Below are positions 16,917 to 25,833 of a stretch of DNA of 64,000 nucleotides, piece by piece. Where the stretch lies: positions 1 to 64,000 of the forward strand of contig JAGXRG010000063.1 of NCBI GenBank assembly GCA_018335935.1, read 5' to 3'. This DNA is from Chitinophagaceae bacterium (GTDB lineage: Bacteria; Bacteroidota; Bacteroidia; Chitinophagales; Chitinophagaceae). The stretch's first letter is position 1. Every line of letters starts with the position of its first letter. The position numbers and the translations under genes were made by a program. The notes beneath the pieces are model-generated. The model was given only the letters and a program-made list of their open reading frames with translations, was not told where the DNA came from and ran no database searches.

Positions 16917-18194
16917 TTAACTCACCTCAACCAAATAATAATTCTTTTTTCCTTTTTGAACTAACACATATTTGTTATGTAAAAGTGTTTTTGTTGTGAT
17001 GGTTTGTTGCAAATCCTCCACCTTTTTTCTGTTTATCAAAACGCCCCCATTTTGAATCATTTTTTTTGCTTCCCCTTTACTAGGGAAAATTTGAGCATCA
17101 GCTAAAAAGCTTACTACATCTATATTTGATTGTATTTTACTCAACTCAAAATTAGATTTTACTACTCCTTCCATATTCTCTAAATCTTCAACACTTAAAC
17201 TTTCTGCAGCTGCTGATTGATTAGCAAATAATTTTTGAGTAGTATCTAATGCTTCTTGCAAACCCTTTTCTCCATGAACAAATTGGGTGACTTCCCTAGC
17301 CAAGGTTTTTTGCAAAATTCTGTCACTTGGATTTTGTTGATGTGCCTTATTTAAAGTTGTAATTTCTTCTTGGGTTAAGAAGGTAAAAATCTTTATCCAA
17401 CTTGCAGCATCTGCATCACTACTATTCAACCAAAACTGATAAAATTGATAAGGTGAGGTTTTATCAGCAGCCAACCAAACATTTCCTTTTTCTGTTTTTC
17501 CAAACTTGCCTCCATCTGCTTTGGTCATTAAAGGGCAAGTGAAAGCAAATGCAGTTCCACCAGTTTTTTTACGAATAATCTCTGTTCCTGTTACAATATT
17601 TCCCCATTGATCACTTCCTCCCATTTGTAATTTACAATTCTTGTTTTGGTATAACCAATAAAAATCGTAACCCTGAACCAATTGATAAGTAAACTCTGTA
17701 AAACTCATACCATTTTCACCATCTAATCTTTTCTTCACACTATCCTTACTCATCATGTAGTTGACAGTAATGTGTTTACCCACATCTCTAATAAAATTCA
17801 AGAAACTAAAATCTTTAAACCAATCGTAATTATTTACAATTTCAGCAGCATTTGGTTTGCTTTTATCAAAGTCTAAAAATTGTTCTAATTGAGCTTTTAT
17901 TTTAGATAGATTGTAATTCAACACTTCTTCACTCAACAAATTTCTTTCTTCACTTTTACCACTTGGGTCACCCACCATTCCTGTCGCACCACCAACTAAA
18001 GCATAAGGTTTATGTCCAAATTTTTGTAGATGTACTAATAAAATTATAGGCACTAAACTACCAATATGTAAACTATCTCCTGTTGGATCAAAACCAATGT
18101 AAGCACTTGTTAATTCTTTATTTAGTTGTTCCTCGGTTCCAGGCATAATATCCTGAATTAAACCTCTCCATTGTAACTCTGCTATCAAATTCAT
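16917..18194 (-). CDS. tyrS: Tyrosyl-tRNA synthetase
   Basis: This class I synthetase charges tRNA-Tyr. The 425-residue protein has the HIGH-type motif HIGS at 43-46, the tyrosine-binding QMGGSDQWGNI region (190-200), and a KMSKS-equivalent KFGKT at 230-234 in the form common to bacterial TyrRS. A C-terminal S4 RNA-binding domain lies at about 355-425 (FPSKGEAKKMIQNGGVLINR). It is transcribed divergently from the pur operon. Confidence 0.97.
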   Translation of the reverse strand: MNLIAELQWRGLIQDIMPGTEEQLNKELTSAYIGFDPTGDSLHIGSLVPIILLVHLQKFGHKPYALVGGATGMVGDPSGKSEERNLLSEEVLNYNLSKIKAQLEQFLDFDKSKPNAAEIVNNYDWFKDFSFLNFIRDVGKHITVNYMMSKDSVKKRLDGENGMSFTEFTYQLVQGYDFYWLYQNKNCKLQMGGSDQWGNIVTGTEIIRKKTGGTAFAFTCPLMTKADGGKFGKTEKGNVWLAADKTSPYQFYQFWLNSSDADAASWIKIFTFLTQEEITTLNKAHQQNPSDRILQKTLAREVTQFVHGEKGLQEALDTTQKLFANQSAAAESLSVEDLENMEGVVKSNFELSKIQSNIDVVSFLADAQIFPSKGEAKKMIQNGGVLINRKKVEDLQQTITTKTLLHNKYVLVQKGKKNYYLVEVS

Positions 18195-18309
18195 TGAAAA
18201 TTCTATTTATAAAATTGCGAATCTAAGTGCTAAAAAAGTTATTCAGTTAGCTCTTTGAAATTGTGAACAAAAGTAACACAAAATTAATCTGAGATACTTT
18301 TTTGGACTT

Positions 18310-18317
18310 TATCTTTG
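18310..18317 (+). promoter_or_regulatory. Putative pur operon promoter -7 box
   Basis: TATCTTTG is an exact TAnnTTTG match. A start site about 7 bases downstream would begin the transcript roughly 25 bases before the riboswitch aptamer, which fits a riboswitch-led mRNA. The -33 box is not clear. Confidence 0.6.
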
Positions 18318-18348
18318 CGGCTCGCAGAAAATAACAATTGGATTAATA

Positions 18349-18413
18349 ACTTGTATATGCTCAAAATAAGGTTGAGCGTTTCTACAGTTTACCTTAAATA
18401 AACTACTACAAGT
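18349..18413 (+). promoter_or_regulatory. Purine riboswitch aptamer, guanine type, upstream of purL
   Basis: The three-way junction is complete. P1 is ACTTG (18349-18353)/CAAGT (18409-18413), with two further possible pairs. P2 is GCTCAA (18359-18364)/TTGAGC (18372-18377) with the 7-base loop AATAAGG. J2/3 is GTTTCTAC (18378-18385). P3 is AGTTTA (18386-18391)/TAAACT (18399-18404) with the 7-base loop CCTTAAA. J3/1 is ACTA. The loops keep the bases that join L2 to L3 in known purine aptamers: the GG of L2 with CC of L3, and the A33-U34 and A64-A66 equivalents. The specificity base in J3/1 is C (18406), as in guanine rather than adenine sensors. The aptamer is 33 bases ahead of purL. Confidence 0.94.
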
Positions 18414-18441
18414 GAATGAAAGAACAACTCAGATTCATTCA
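18413..18441 (+). promoter_or_regulatory. Possible expression-platform hairpin before purL
   Basis: TGAATGAA (18413-18420) pairs with TTCATTCA (18434-18441), 8 bp with a 13-base loop. Its first base overlaps the last base of aptamer P1. Only TTTG follows, so it is not a terminator. It ends 5 bases before the purL GTG and could hide the initiation region. A 23-codon frame (ATG 18416, stop 18485-18487) starts inside it and overlaps the purL start out of frame. Confidence 0.5.
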
Positions 18442-18446
18442 TTTGT

Positions 18447-21400
18447 GTGTTGAAAATAATAGCATTGAACACACGATTATATATATTTAAAGATGATGTA
18501 TTTGATACAACATCTCAGCATGCCAATCATCAACTACAACAACTTGGGTTAAACACTAAAGCAAAAGTGTATGTATGTTTTGATGTGTTTAATATTCATG
18601 AGCAAGAATTAATGCAGGCAATACAATCTGTCTTTACAGACCCTGTAACTGAAGCTTGTTATTCAACTTTACCTCTACATCAAGAAATATTAGCCATTGA
18701 ATATTTGCCTGGCCAGTTCGATTTAAGAGCAGATTCTGCAATGCAATGTTGTCAATTATTGTTTGGGCACGATAATATTAAAGTTCAAACTTCTTTAGTA
18801 TATGGTTTAGATGGTTTACAAAAAGCTGAATTAAAACTCATAAAAAAACATTTCATCAATTCAGTTGATTGTAGAGAAAAAAATATTGATGTATTATCAA
18901 TTGAAGAACCTGAACCAGTTAAAGAAGTTGAAATTTTTGAAAACTTTATTCAATTTTCCGAAGCTGAGCTTGAAACTTTTTTAAAAGAAAAGTCCTTATC
19001 AATAGATATTGAAGATGTAAAATGCATTCAGCAATATTTTATTCAGGAAAATAGAAATCCAACTGAAACAGAAATCAAGGTTTTAGATACTTATTGGAGT
19101 GATCATTGCCGACATACTACCTTTTTAACAGAGCTAAATAAAATTGAATTTGTTGGTGATTATAAAGCAGAATTAGAACAAAGTTTCAACAAATATTTAT
19201 CCATCAGAAAAGAACTAGGAAAAGAAAATACTCCAATTTCTTTAATGGATATTGCTACCATCATTCCAAAATATTTCATTAAAAATAATTTACTACCACT
19301 CTATCATCATTCCAAAGAAAATAATGCAGCAACAATAAAAATTGATGTTGATGTAAATGGAGTTAATGAAGAATGGTTACTCTTATTTAAAAATGAAACA
19401 CATAATCATCCCACAGAAATTGAACCTTTTGGTGGTGCTGCTACATGTATTGGTGGTGCCATTCGAGATCCATTAAGTGGTAGGGCATTTGTGTATCAAG
19501 CCATGAGAGTAAGTGGTGCTGCTAACCCTTTAGAAAAAATTCAAGATACTTTAGAAAATAAATTATCTCAACAAAAAATTGTAAAAGAAGCTGCACTAGG
19601 CTATAGTTCGTATGGTAATCAAATTGGGCTATCCACTTCTTTAGTCAGTGAAATTTATGATGAAGGATATAAAGCAAAAAGATTTGAATGTGGTTTTGTA
19701 ATAGCTAGTGTAAAAAAAGAATATGTTAGAGAAGAAGACCCAATTGCTGGTGATATAGTTTTATTATTAGGAGGTGATACTGGTAGAGATGGAATTGGTG
19801 GAGCTTCAGGTTCATCTAAACAACATAACGAAAAATCTATAACTACTTTACAAGCAGAAGTCCAAAAAGGAAACGCATTAACAGAACGTAATATTCAAAA
19901 GCTTTTTAGAAAGTCTGAAGTTATAAAACTGATTAAAAAATGTAACGACTTCGGTGCTGGTGGTGTTTGTGTGGCTATTGGAGAAATTGCAGAACATATA
20001 GATATTGATTTAAATAAAGTGCCTTTAAAATATCAGGGGTTGTATGGTACAGAAATAGCCATTTCTGAATCTCAAGAAAGAATGGCTGTTGTGTTGAGTC
20101 AAAATGATGTTGAAACTTTTATTCAAGCTGCTTTACAAGAAAATGTAAAAGCAACACCAATTGCAACAGTTACTAATTCTGGTAGCTTAAGAATGTTTTG
20201 GAATGGAAAAATGATTGTTGATTTAAAAAGAGATTTTTTACATACCAATGGTGCAACAAGAACAGCCAGTGCAAAAGTTGAAAGTTCAAAACCTTTCTCT
20301 GCAAACTATAGTTTTACAAAAGAAATTTTTCTACGAACACTACAAAATTTAAACATTGCTTCACAAAAAGGAATGGTTGAACATTTTGATAGTACTGTCT
20401 TAGGGAATACTTTCTTTATGCCTTATGGAGGAAAATATCAATTAACACCAACGGATGTTTCTGCACATTTTATTGCAGAACCTTCATACTCCACATCAAC
20501 TTTAAGCTTAGCAGCTTGGGGATATCATCCAAAATTTACAACTGCAAATCCTTTTTTAGGAGCTGTATATGCAATTATAGAATCTGTTTCAAAGCTGGTG
20601 GCTTGTGGTGCTGATTATAAAAATATATTTTTAAGTTTTCAAGAGTATTTTGAACGATTAGGTAATGATGCAACTAAGTGGGGAAAACCATTAGCTGCAT
20701 TATTAGGAGCTTTGGAAACCCAACATCAGCTTGGTATTGCTGCCATTGGTGGTAAGGACAGCATGAGTGGAACATTTAAAGATTTAAACGTACCTCCAAC
20801 ATTTGTAAGTTTTGCTGTGGCTAGTGAAAAAGCTGAGCAAATTATCTCAACTGAATTTAAAAGTGCTAACAGTATTATTTATCTTTTTAAGGTTGATAAA
20901 AATAAAAATCATATTCCAAATTGGGTTGCATTAAAAAATTCTTGGCAAATCATTCATCAACTCATTAAAGACAAAAAAATCATTTCAGCAAAGCATGTTA
21001 AAGATGGGGGAGTTGCAACCACAATTGCTCAAATGAGTTTTGGAAATAAAATTGGTGCTGAAATTTTAACAACAGAAAATTTATTAGAACTTCAATTAGG
21101 GTCAATAGTTTTTGAAACCATTGAACAAATAGAAAATTTTATTCTTTTAGGAAGAACAAATACAAGTGCGACACTTCAGTTTAATAAGGTTGAGATTTCA
21201 ATTGAAGAAGCTATTGAAAAATGGACTTCAACTTTTGAGTCTCTATTTGCAACAAAAACTGCAGCTCAAAATAATAGCAATCTTACAATTACATCTTCTT
21301 CTAAAACCATTAAAAACATTGGCTTTGGGAAGCCAAATATTTTATTCCCTGTTTTTCCTGGAACCAATTGTGAATTTGAAACTGCTCATGCATTTAGGAA

Positions 21401-22115
21401 CGGAAATATAAAATCATTAAATTTCAACAATTACAACAAACAAATTATTGAAGAGAGTATTGACCAATTTTCACAACAAATTCATCAATCTCAAATATTA
21501 GTTTTTAGTGGTGGCTTTAGTGCAGGAGATGAACCTAATGGCTCGGCAAAATATATAGTTAATGTCCTTCAAAATGAAAAAATAAAAAACAGCATTGATG
21601 AATTTTTACAAAAAGGTGGATTAATTTTAGGCATTTGTAATGGCTTTCAGGCATTAGTAAAATCTGGATTATTGCCTTATGGAAAAGTAAGCAACCTTAC
21701 TAAATCTTCACCTACTTTAACTCATAACGAAATTGGACGACACGTTTCACAAATGGTACAAATTAAAGTGGTGAATGATTCTAGCCCTTGGTTACAAAAC
21801 ATGAAAGACAGGGTTTATACCGTTCCAGTCTCTCATGGTGAAGGTAGATTTTATGCTATAGAAGAAACGGTTCAATCACTAATTCAGAATAATCAAATAG
21901 CCACTCAATATGTTGATGAGCAGTTACAAGCAACTAATATTTTCCCCCATAATCCAAATGGTAGTGTTTATGCAATTGAGGGTATAATTAGTGAAGATGG
22001 GAAAATTTTTGGCAGAATGGCTCATCCGGAAAGAGTAAAACCAAACAGATTAAAAAATATTCCTAACTTGGAGTATCAAGATATTTTCAATAATGGAATT
22101 AATTATTTTTTATAA
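18447..22115 (+). CDS. purL: Phosphoribosylformylglycinamidine synthase, single-chain
   Basis: It converts FGAR, ATP and glutamine to FGAM, step 4 of purine synthesis. The 1222-residue protein is the large one-chain form: N-terminal PurS-like region, two AIR-synthase-like halves (FKNETHNHPTEIEPFGGAATCIGG in the first), and a C-terminal class I glutaminase. The glutaminase has nucleophile Cys1064 (LGICNGFQAL), His1130 (VSHGEGRF) and a closing MAHPER. The start is set at GTG 18447, because homology begins at once (KIIALNTRLYIF); TTG 18450 is an alternative. There is no ATG in frame. It is the first gene of a seven-gene pur run behind a purine riboswitch. Confidence 0.95.
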   Translation: MLKIIALNTRLYIFKDDVFDTTSQHANHQLQQLGLNTKAKVYVCFDVFNIHEQELMQAIQSVFTDPVTEACYSTLPLHQEILAIEYLPGQFDLRADSAMQCCQLLFGHDNIKVQTSLVYGLDGLQKAELKLIKKHFINSVDCREKNIDVLSIEEPEPVKEVEIFENFIQFSEAELETFLKEKSLSIDIEDVKCIQQYFIQENRNPTETEIKVLDTYWSDHCRHTTFLTELNKIEFVGDYKAELEQSFNKYLSIRKELGKENTPISLMDIATIIPKYFIKNNLLPLYHHSKENNAATIKIDVDVNGVNEEWLLLFKNETHNHPTEIEPFGGAATCIGGAIRDPLSGRAFVYQAMRVSGAANPLEKIQDTLENKLSQQKIVKEAALGYSSYGNQIGLSTSLVSEIYDEGYKAKRFECGFVIASVKKEYVREEDPIAGDIVLLLGGDTGRDGIGGASGSSKQHNEKSITTLQAEVQKGNALTERNIQKLFRKSEVIKLIKKCNDFGAGGVCVAIGEIAEHIDIDLNKVPLKYQGLYGTEIAISESQERMAVVLSQNDVETFIQAALQENVKATPIATVTNSGSLRMFWNGKMIVDLKRDFLHTNGATRTASAKVESSKPFSANYSFTKEIFLRTLQNLNIASQKGMVEHFDSTVLGNTFFMPYGGKYQLTPTDVSAHFIAEPSYSTSTLSLAAWGYHPKFTTANPFLGAVYAIIESVSKLVACGADYKNIFLSFQEYFERLGNDATKWGKPLAALLGALETQHQLGIAAIGGKDSMSGTFKDLNVPPTFVSFAVASEKAEQIISTEFKSANSIIYLFKVDKNKNHIPNWVALKNSWQIIHQLIKDKKIISAKHVKDGGVATTIAQMSFGNKIGAEILTTENLLELQLGSIVFETIEQIENFILLGRTNTSATLQFNKVEISIEEAIEKWTSTFESLFATKTAAQNNSNLTITSSSKTIKNIGFGKPNILFPVFPGTNCEFETAHAFRNGNIKSLNFNNYNKQIIEESIDQFSQQIHQSQILVFSGGFSAGDEPNGSAKYIVNVLQNEKIKNSIDEFLQKGGLILGICNGFQALVKSGLLPYGKVSNLTKSSPTLTHNEIGRHVSQMVQIKVVNDSSPWLQNMKDRVYTVPVSHGEGRFYAIEETVQSLIQNNQIATQYVDEQLQATNIFPHNPNGSVYAIEGIISEDGKIFGRMAHPERVKPNRLKNIPNLEYQDIFNNGINYFL

Positions 22116-22129
22116 ATAAAAACTTAAAC

Positions 22130-22849
22130 ATGAGTTACGAAAAACTAGAGATGCTTTACGAAGGAAAAGCAAAGCAAGTATACTCAACTGCTGATCCTAA
22201 CCTAATTATCATTTATTATAAAGATGATGCAACAGCATTTAATGCAGTAAAGCGTGGCACTATTGAAGATAAGGGTTCTTTGAACAATGAAATTACTGCT
22301 TTAATTTATGAGTATCTCATGGCTCAGGGAATTGAAACGCATTTTGTAAAAAAGTTAAACGATAGAGAACAGCTTTGTAAAAAAGTTTCTATTGTTCCAT
22401 TAGAAGTAGTTACTAGAAATATTTTAGCAGGTAGCACTGCAAGAATTTTAGGAGTAGAAGAAGGTACACAACCACCAAATATCATATATGAACTATGCTA
22501 TAAAAAAGATGCATTAGGTGATCCTTTAATTAATGAACATCATGCTGTGGCATTAGGTGCTGCAACTTATGATGAAATCAAATACATTTTTTCAGTTACA
22601 GAAAAAATAAACACTCTTTTAAAAGATTTATTTATTAAAGAAGATATTATTCTTGTTGATTTTAAAATTGAGTTTGGAAAAGATAGCACTGGAAAAATTA
22701 TTTTGGCAGATGAGATTACACCAGACACTTGCAGACTCTGGGACAAACACACTTTAAAAAAATTAGACAAAGACAGATTTAGAAGAGATTTAGGTGATGT
22801 TAGAGAAGCCTATGTTGAAATTTTACAACGACTAAAAAAAACAAATTAG
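22130..22849 (+). CDS. purC: SAICAR synthetase
   Basis: It joins CAIR and aspartate, with ATP, to give SAICAR. The 239-residue length is typical. Visible motifs are LYEGKAKQVY near the start, VPLEVVTRNILAGS (substrate loop) and DEITPDTCRLWD near the end. It follows purL by 14 bases and touches purF with no gap. Confidence 0.96.
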   Translation: MSYEKLEMLYEGKAKQVYSTADPNLIIIYYKDDATAFNAVKRGTIEDKGSLNNEITALIYEYLMAQGIETHFVKKLNDREQLCKKVSIVPLEVVTRNILAGSTARILGVEEGTQPPNIIYELCYKKDALGDPLINEHHAVALGAATYDEIKYIFSVTEKINTLLKDLFIKEDIILVDFKIEFGKDSTGKIILADEITPDTCRLWDKHTLKKLDKDRFRRDLGDVREAYVEILQRLKKTN

Positions 22850-24262
22850 ATGTTTAGTGATAAAGATAAAATGCATGAAGAATGTGGTGTTTTTGGTGTT
22901 TATGCCAAAAATCAGGTAGATACTTTTTTACTGATGCAATTTGGTTTAATTGCATTACAACATCGTGGACAAGAAGCTTGTGGCATTTCTTTTCTCACCA
23001 ACAAAAAAATATATTCATACAAAAAAGAAGGTTTAGTTATAGAAGCATTTGCTTCGATAGAAAATCCTGCATTGTATCAAGGTAATGCAGCTATTGGTCA
23101 TACACGTTACAGTACAACAGGTGGACAAAGCAAAAGAAATATTCAACCCTTATTTGCTAAAAATATTGATGATGAAGTTTTTATTTCTATTGCTCATAAT
23201 GGCAACTTAGTGAATAGTGCTAAGCTTAGAGAAGACATGGAAGAAGAAGGAATAAAGTTTGTTTCAAACCATTCCGATACTGAAGTGATGCTTCGTATCA
23301 TTCAAAAATATTATCACAAAGGAATTGAGTTTGGAGTAAGAGAAGTTTTCAATAAAGTGAAAGGTGCATATAGCTGTGTTTTATTAACTCAAAATAGTTT
23401 AGTTGCATTTAGAGATCCCTTTGGCATTAGACCATTATCACTAGGTATTACAGAAGATGGAACTTATGTAGTAAGCAGTGAAACTTGTGGTTTAGATGCA
23501 GTTTCAGCAGATTTTATTAGAGATATTGAACCTGGTGAAATGATTGAAATTAATGATGAAGGTGTACATTCTTACATCATTAAACAGCAAGAGAAAAAAG
23601 CAATTTGTTCTTTTGAATATATTTATTTCTCAAGACCAGATAGTATTATTAAAGGTGATAGTGTATATCATTTTAGAGAATTAACTGGTAGAAAATTATG
23701 GGAACAGACTCATATTGATGCAGATGTTGTTATTGGGGTACCAGACTCTGGAGTTCCTGCTGCTATTGGTTATGCAACAGCTTCTGGAATTCCTTTTAAA
23801 CCTGTTTTATTGAAGAATAAATATATGGGACGTTCTTTTATTAATCCCTCACAAGCTATGAGAGAAAGAACAGTGATGTTAAAACTCAATCCTATTATCA
23901 GTGAAGTAAAAGGCAAAAGAGTAATTATAATGGATGACTCAATTGTTAGAGGAACCACAAGTAAAAGATTAGTCAATATTTTCAAAAAAGCAGAAGCAAA
24001 AGAAATACATTTCATATCTGCCTCACCACCCATTATTGCTCCATGTTTTTTGGGTTTAGATACACCAGAAAAAGAACATTTGATTGCTGCTAAGCAATCG
24101 CAAGAAGATATTAAAAATTATTTAGGAGTAGACAGTTTAACTTTTTTAAGTATGGAAAACTTAAAAGACTTATTACAAGAAGAAGGTTATTGTTATGGTT
24201 GTTTCACAGAAAAATATCCTGTAAACAAAAATGAACAACCCGTTTTAAATGAATTAAATTAA
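22850..24262 (+). CDS. purF: Amidophosphoribosyltransferase
   Basis: It makes phosphoribosylamine from PRPP and glutamine, the committed and normally feedback-inhibited step of purine synthesis. The 470-residue protein starts with an 11-residue propeptide before the catalytic Cys12 (HEECGVFGVY), so it is the processed, Bacillus-like form. The PRPP-binding motif is VIIMDDSIVRGTTS. A cluster of late cysteines (CYGCF) and others such as CSFEYIYF suggest an Fe-S-containing type; this is inference. The ATG follows the purC stop directly. Confidence 0.96.
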   Translation: MFSDKDKMHEECGVFGVYAKNQVDTFLLMQFGLIALQHRGQEACGISFLTNKKIYSYKKEGLVIEAFASIENPALYQGNAAIGHTRYSTTGGQSKRNIQPLFAKNIDDEVFISIAHNGNLVNSAKLREDMEEEGIKFVSNHSDTEVMLRIIQKYYHKGIEFGVREVFNKVKGAYSCVLLTQNSLVAFRDPFGIRPLSLGITEDGTYVVSSETCGLDAVSADFIRDIEPGEMIEINDEGVHSYIIKQQEKKAICSFEYIYFSRPDSIIKGDSVYHFRELTGRKLWEQTHIDADVVIGVPDSGVPAAIGYATASGIPFKPVLLKNKYMGRSFINPSQAMRERTVMLKLNPIISEVKGKRVIIMDDSIVRGTTSKRLVNIFKKAEAKEIHFISASPPIIAPCFLGLDTPEKEHLIAAKQSQEDIKNYLGVDSLTFLSMENLKDLLQEEGYCYGCFTEKYPVNKNEQPVLNELN

Positions 24263-24265
24263 CGC

Positions 24266-25267
24266 ATGAATACATATAAAGAAGCTGGTGTTGATAAGGA
24301 AGAAGGTTACAAAACAGTCGACCTTATTAAACCAATGGCGAAAAAAACATACAATAAAAATGTACTCACAGAGTTGGGTCATTTTGGTGCATTGTATGAA
24401 TTAGGAAAATATAAAAATCCGGTTTTAGTTTCTGGAACCGATGGTGTAGGTACAAAAATAAAAATTGCCATAGAAGTTGGAAAGCTTGACACCATTGGCA
24501 TTGATTGTTTTGCCATGTGTGCCAACGATATTTCTTGTCATGGTGCACAACCTCTATTTTTTCTAGATTATTTAGCCTGTGGCAAATTAGATGCACAAGA
24601 AGCAGCTCAGATTATTAAAGGCATGGCCTATGCATGTGAGCAAACCAATTGTGTATTAATTGGTGGAGAAACAGCTGAAATGCCAGGCATGTATAAAGAT
24701 GGCGATTATGATGTTGCAGGATTTTGTGTTGGTGTTGTAGAAAAAGAAAATATAATTACAGGAGAACACATACAAGAAGGAGATGTTGTAATTGGTATTG
24801 CATCGAGTGGATTGCATAGTAATGGATTTTCATTAGTCAGAAAAATATTTACAGATTTAAATGAAGAGTTTGAAGGCAAGCCTTTATGGGAAACTTTATT
24901 AACACCCACAGAATTATATAGTGCTTTAATTACTTCTTTAATTCAAGATTATAATATAAAAGGAATTGCACACATTACTGGTGGTGGTTTGTATGAAAAT
25001 GTACCAAGAATAATTCCAAAAGGATTATGTGCTTCAGTCAACCAATCTTCAATTCCAAAGCAATCCATTTTCGAAGCGTTACAAGCCAAAGGAAATATTG
25101 AAACCAAAGAAATGTTTGGCACTTTTAATATGGGTGTTGGATTGGTTATTGTTGTAAGAAAAGATGATGCAGAAAATATAGTAAAAGCTATTGCTTTATT
25201 GAATCACAATGCTTTTATATTAGGAAATATTATTACTCATTCAGATTCTAAAATAATTATTCATTAA
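24266..25267 (+). CDS. purM: AIR synthetase (phosphoribosylformylglycinamidine cyclo-ligase)
   Basis: It closes the imidazole ring (FGAM to AIR). The protein has 333 residues with VSGTDGVGTKIKIA, IGIDCFAMCANDISCHGAQPLFFLDY, LIGGETAEMPGMY and GGGLYENVPRIIP, all standard for PurM. It begins 3 bases after purF, and its stop overlaps the purN start in TAATG. Confidence 0.97.
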   Translation: MNTYKEAGVDKEEGYKTVDLIKPMAKKTYNKNVLTELGHFGALYELGKYKNPVLVSGTDGVGTKIKIAIEVGKLDTIGIDCFAMCANDISCHGAQPLFFLDYLACGKLDAQEAAQIIKGMAYACEQTNCVLIGGETAEMPGMYKDGDYDVAGFCVGVVEKENIITGEHIQEGDVVIGIASSGLHSNGFSLVRKIFTDLNEEFEGKPLWETLLTPTELYSALITSLIQDYNIKGIAHITGGGLYENVPRIIPKGLCASVNQSSIPKQSIFEALQAKGNIETKEMFGTFNMGVGLVIVVRKDDAENIVKAIALLNHNAFILGNIITHSDSKIIIH

Positions 25268-25833
25268 TGCAATTAGCTGTTTTTGTTTCAGGCAATGGAA
25301 GTAATTTACAATGCATTATTGATGCAATAGAAACTGAACGACTAACAGATACTGAAATAAAATTAGTTGTTGCAGATAGAGATTGTTTTGCCAAAGAAAG
25401 AGCACTCAAACATAAAATTCCTTTTTTTCAATTCGACAGAAAAACAAATTGGCAGCAATTAGTAATTGATCAGTTACAACAACATCAAATTACACATATT
25501 GTATTAGCCGGATTTTTATCCATTCTTCCAAAACAATTTTGTGAAATTTGGTCTAATAAAATCATCAATCTTCATCCAGCATTATTACCAAAACATGGTG
25601 GTAAAGGCATGTATGGATTAAAAGTTCATCAAGCAGTTATTGATAATAAGGAAGCAGAGTCAGGAGCAACAGTTCATTTTGTTACAGAAGGAATTGATGA
25701 AGGTAATATTTTATTGCAAGAGAAATGTGCTGTAGAAGCTACTGACACAGCAGAAACACTGCAACAAAAAATTCATCACTTAGAACATCAAATTTTAATT
25801 AAAGCGATACAATTATTTCATGAAAAAAAATAA
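25267..25833 (+). CDS. purN: Phosphoribosylglycinamide formyltransferase
   Basis: It transfers a formyl group from 10-formyl-THF to GAR. The protein has 188 residues. The phosphate loop is FVSGNGSNLQCI, and the catalytic Asn-His-Asp set is in INLHPALLPKHGG and TEGIDEGNI. It overlaps purM by one base and purH by 14 bases, implying translational coupling. Confidence 0.96.
   Translation: MQLAVFVSGNGSNLQCIIDAIETERLTDTEIKLVVADRDCFAKERALKHKIPFFQFDRKTNWQQLVIDQLQQHQITHIVLAGFLSILPKQFCEIWSNKIINLHPALLPKHGGKGMYGLKVHQAVIDNKEAESGATVHFVTEGIDEGNILLQEKCAVEATDTAETLQQKIHHLEHQILIKAIQLFHEKK

Noticed and set aside
18349-18413. Adenine-type specificity for the riboswitch
   Set aside because: The discriminating J3/1 base is C, not U.
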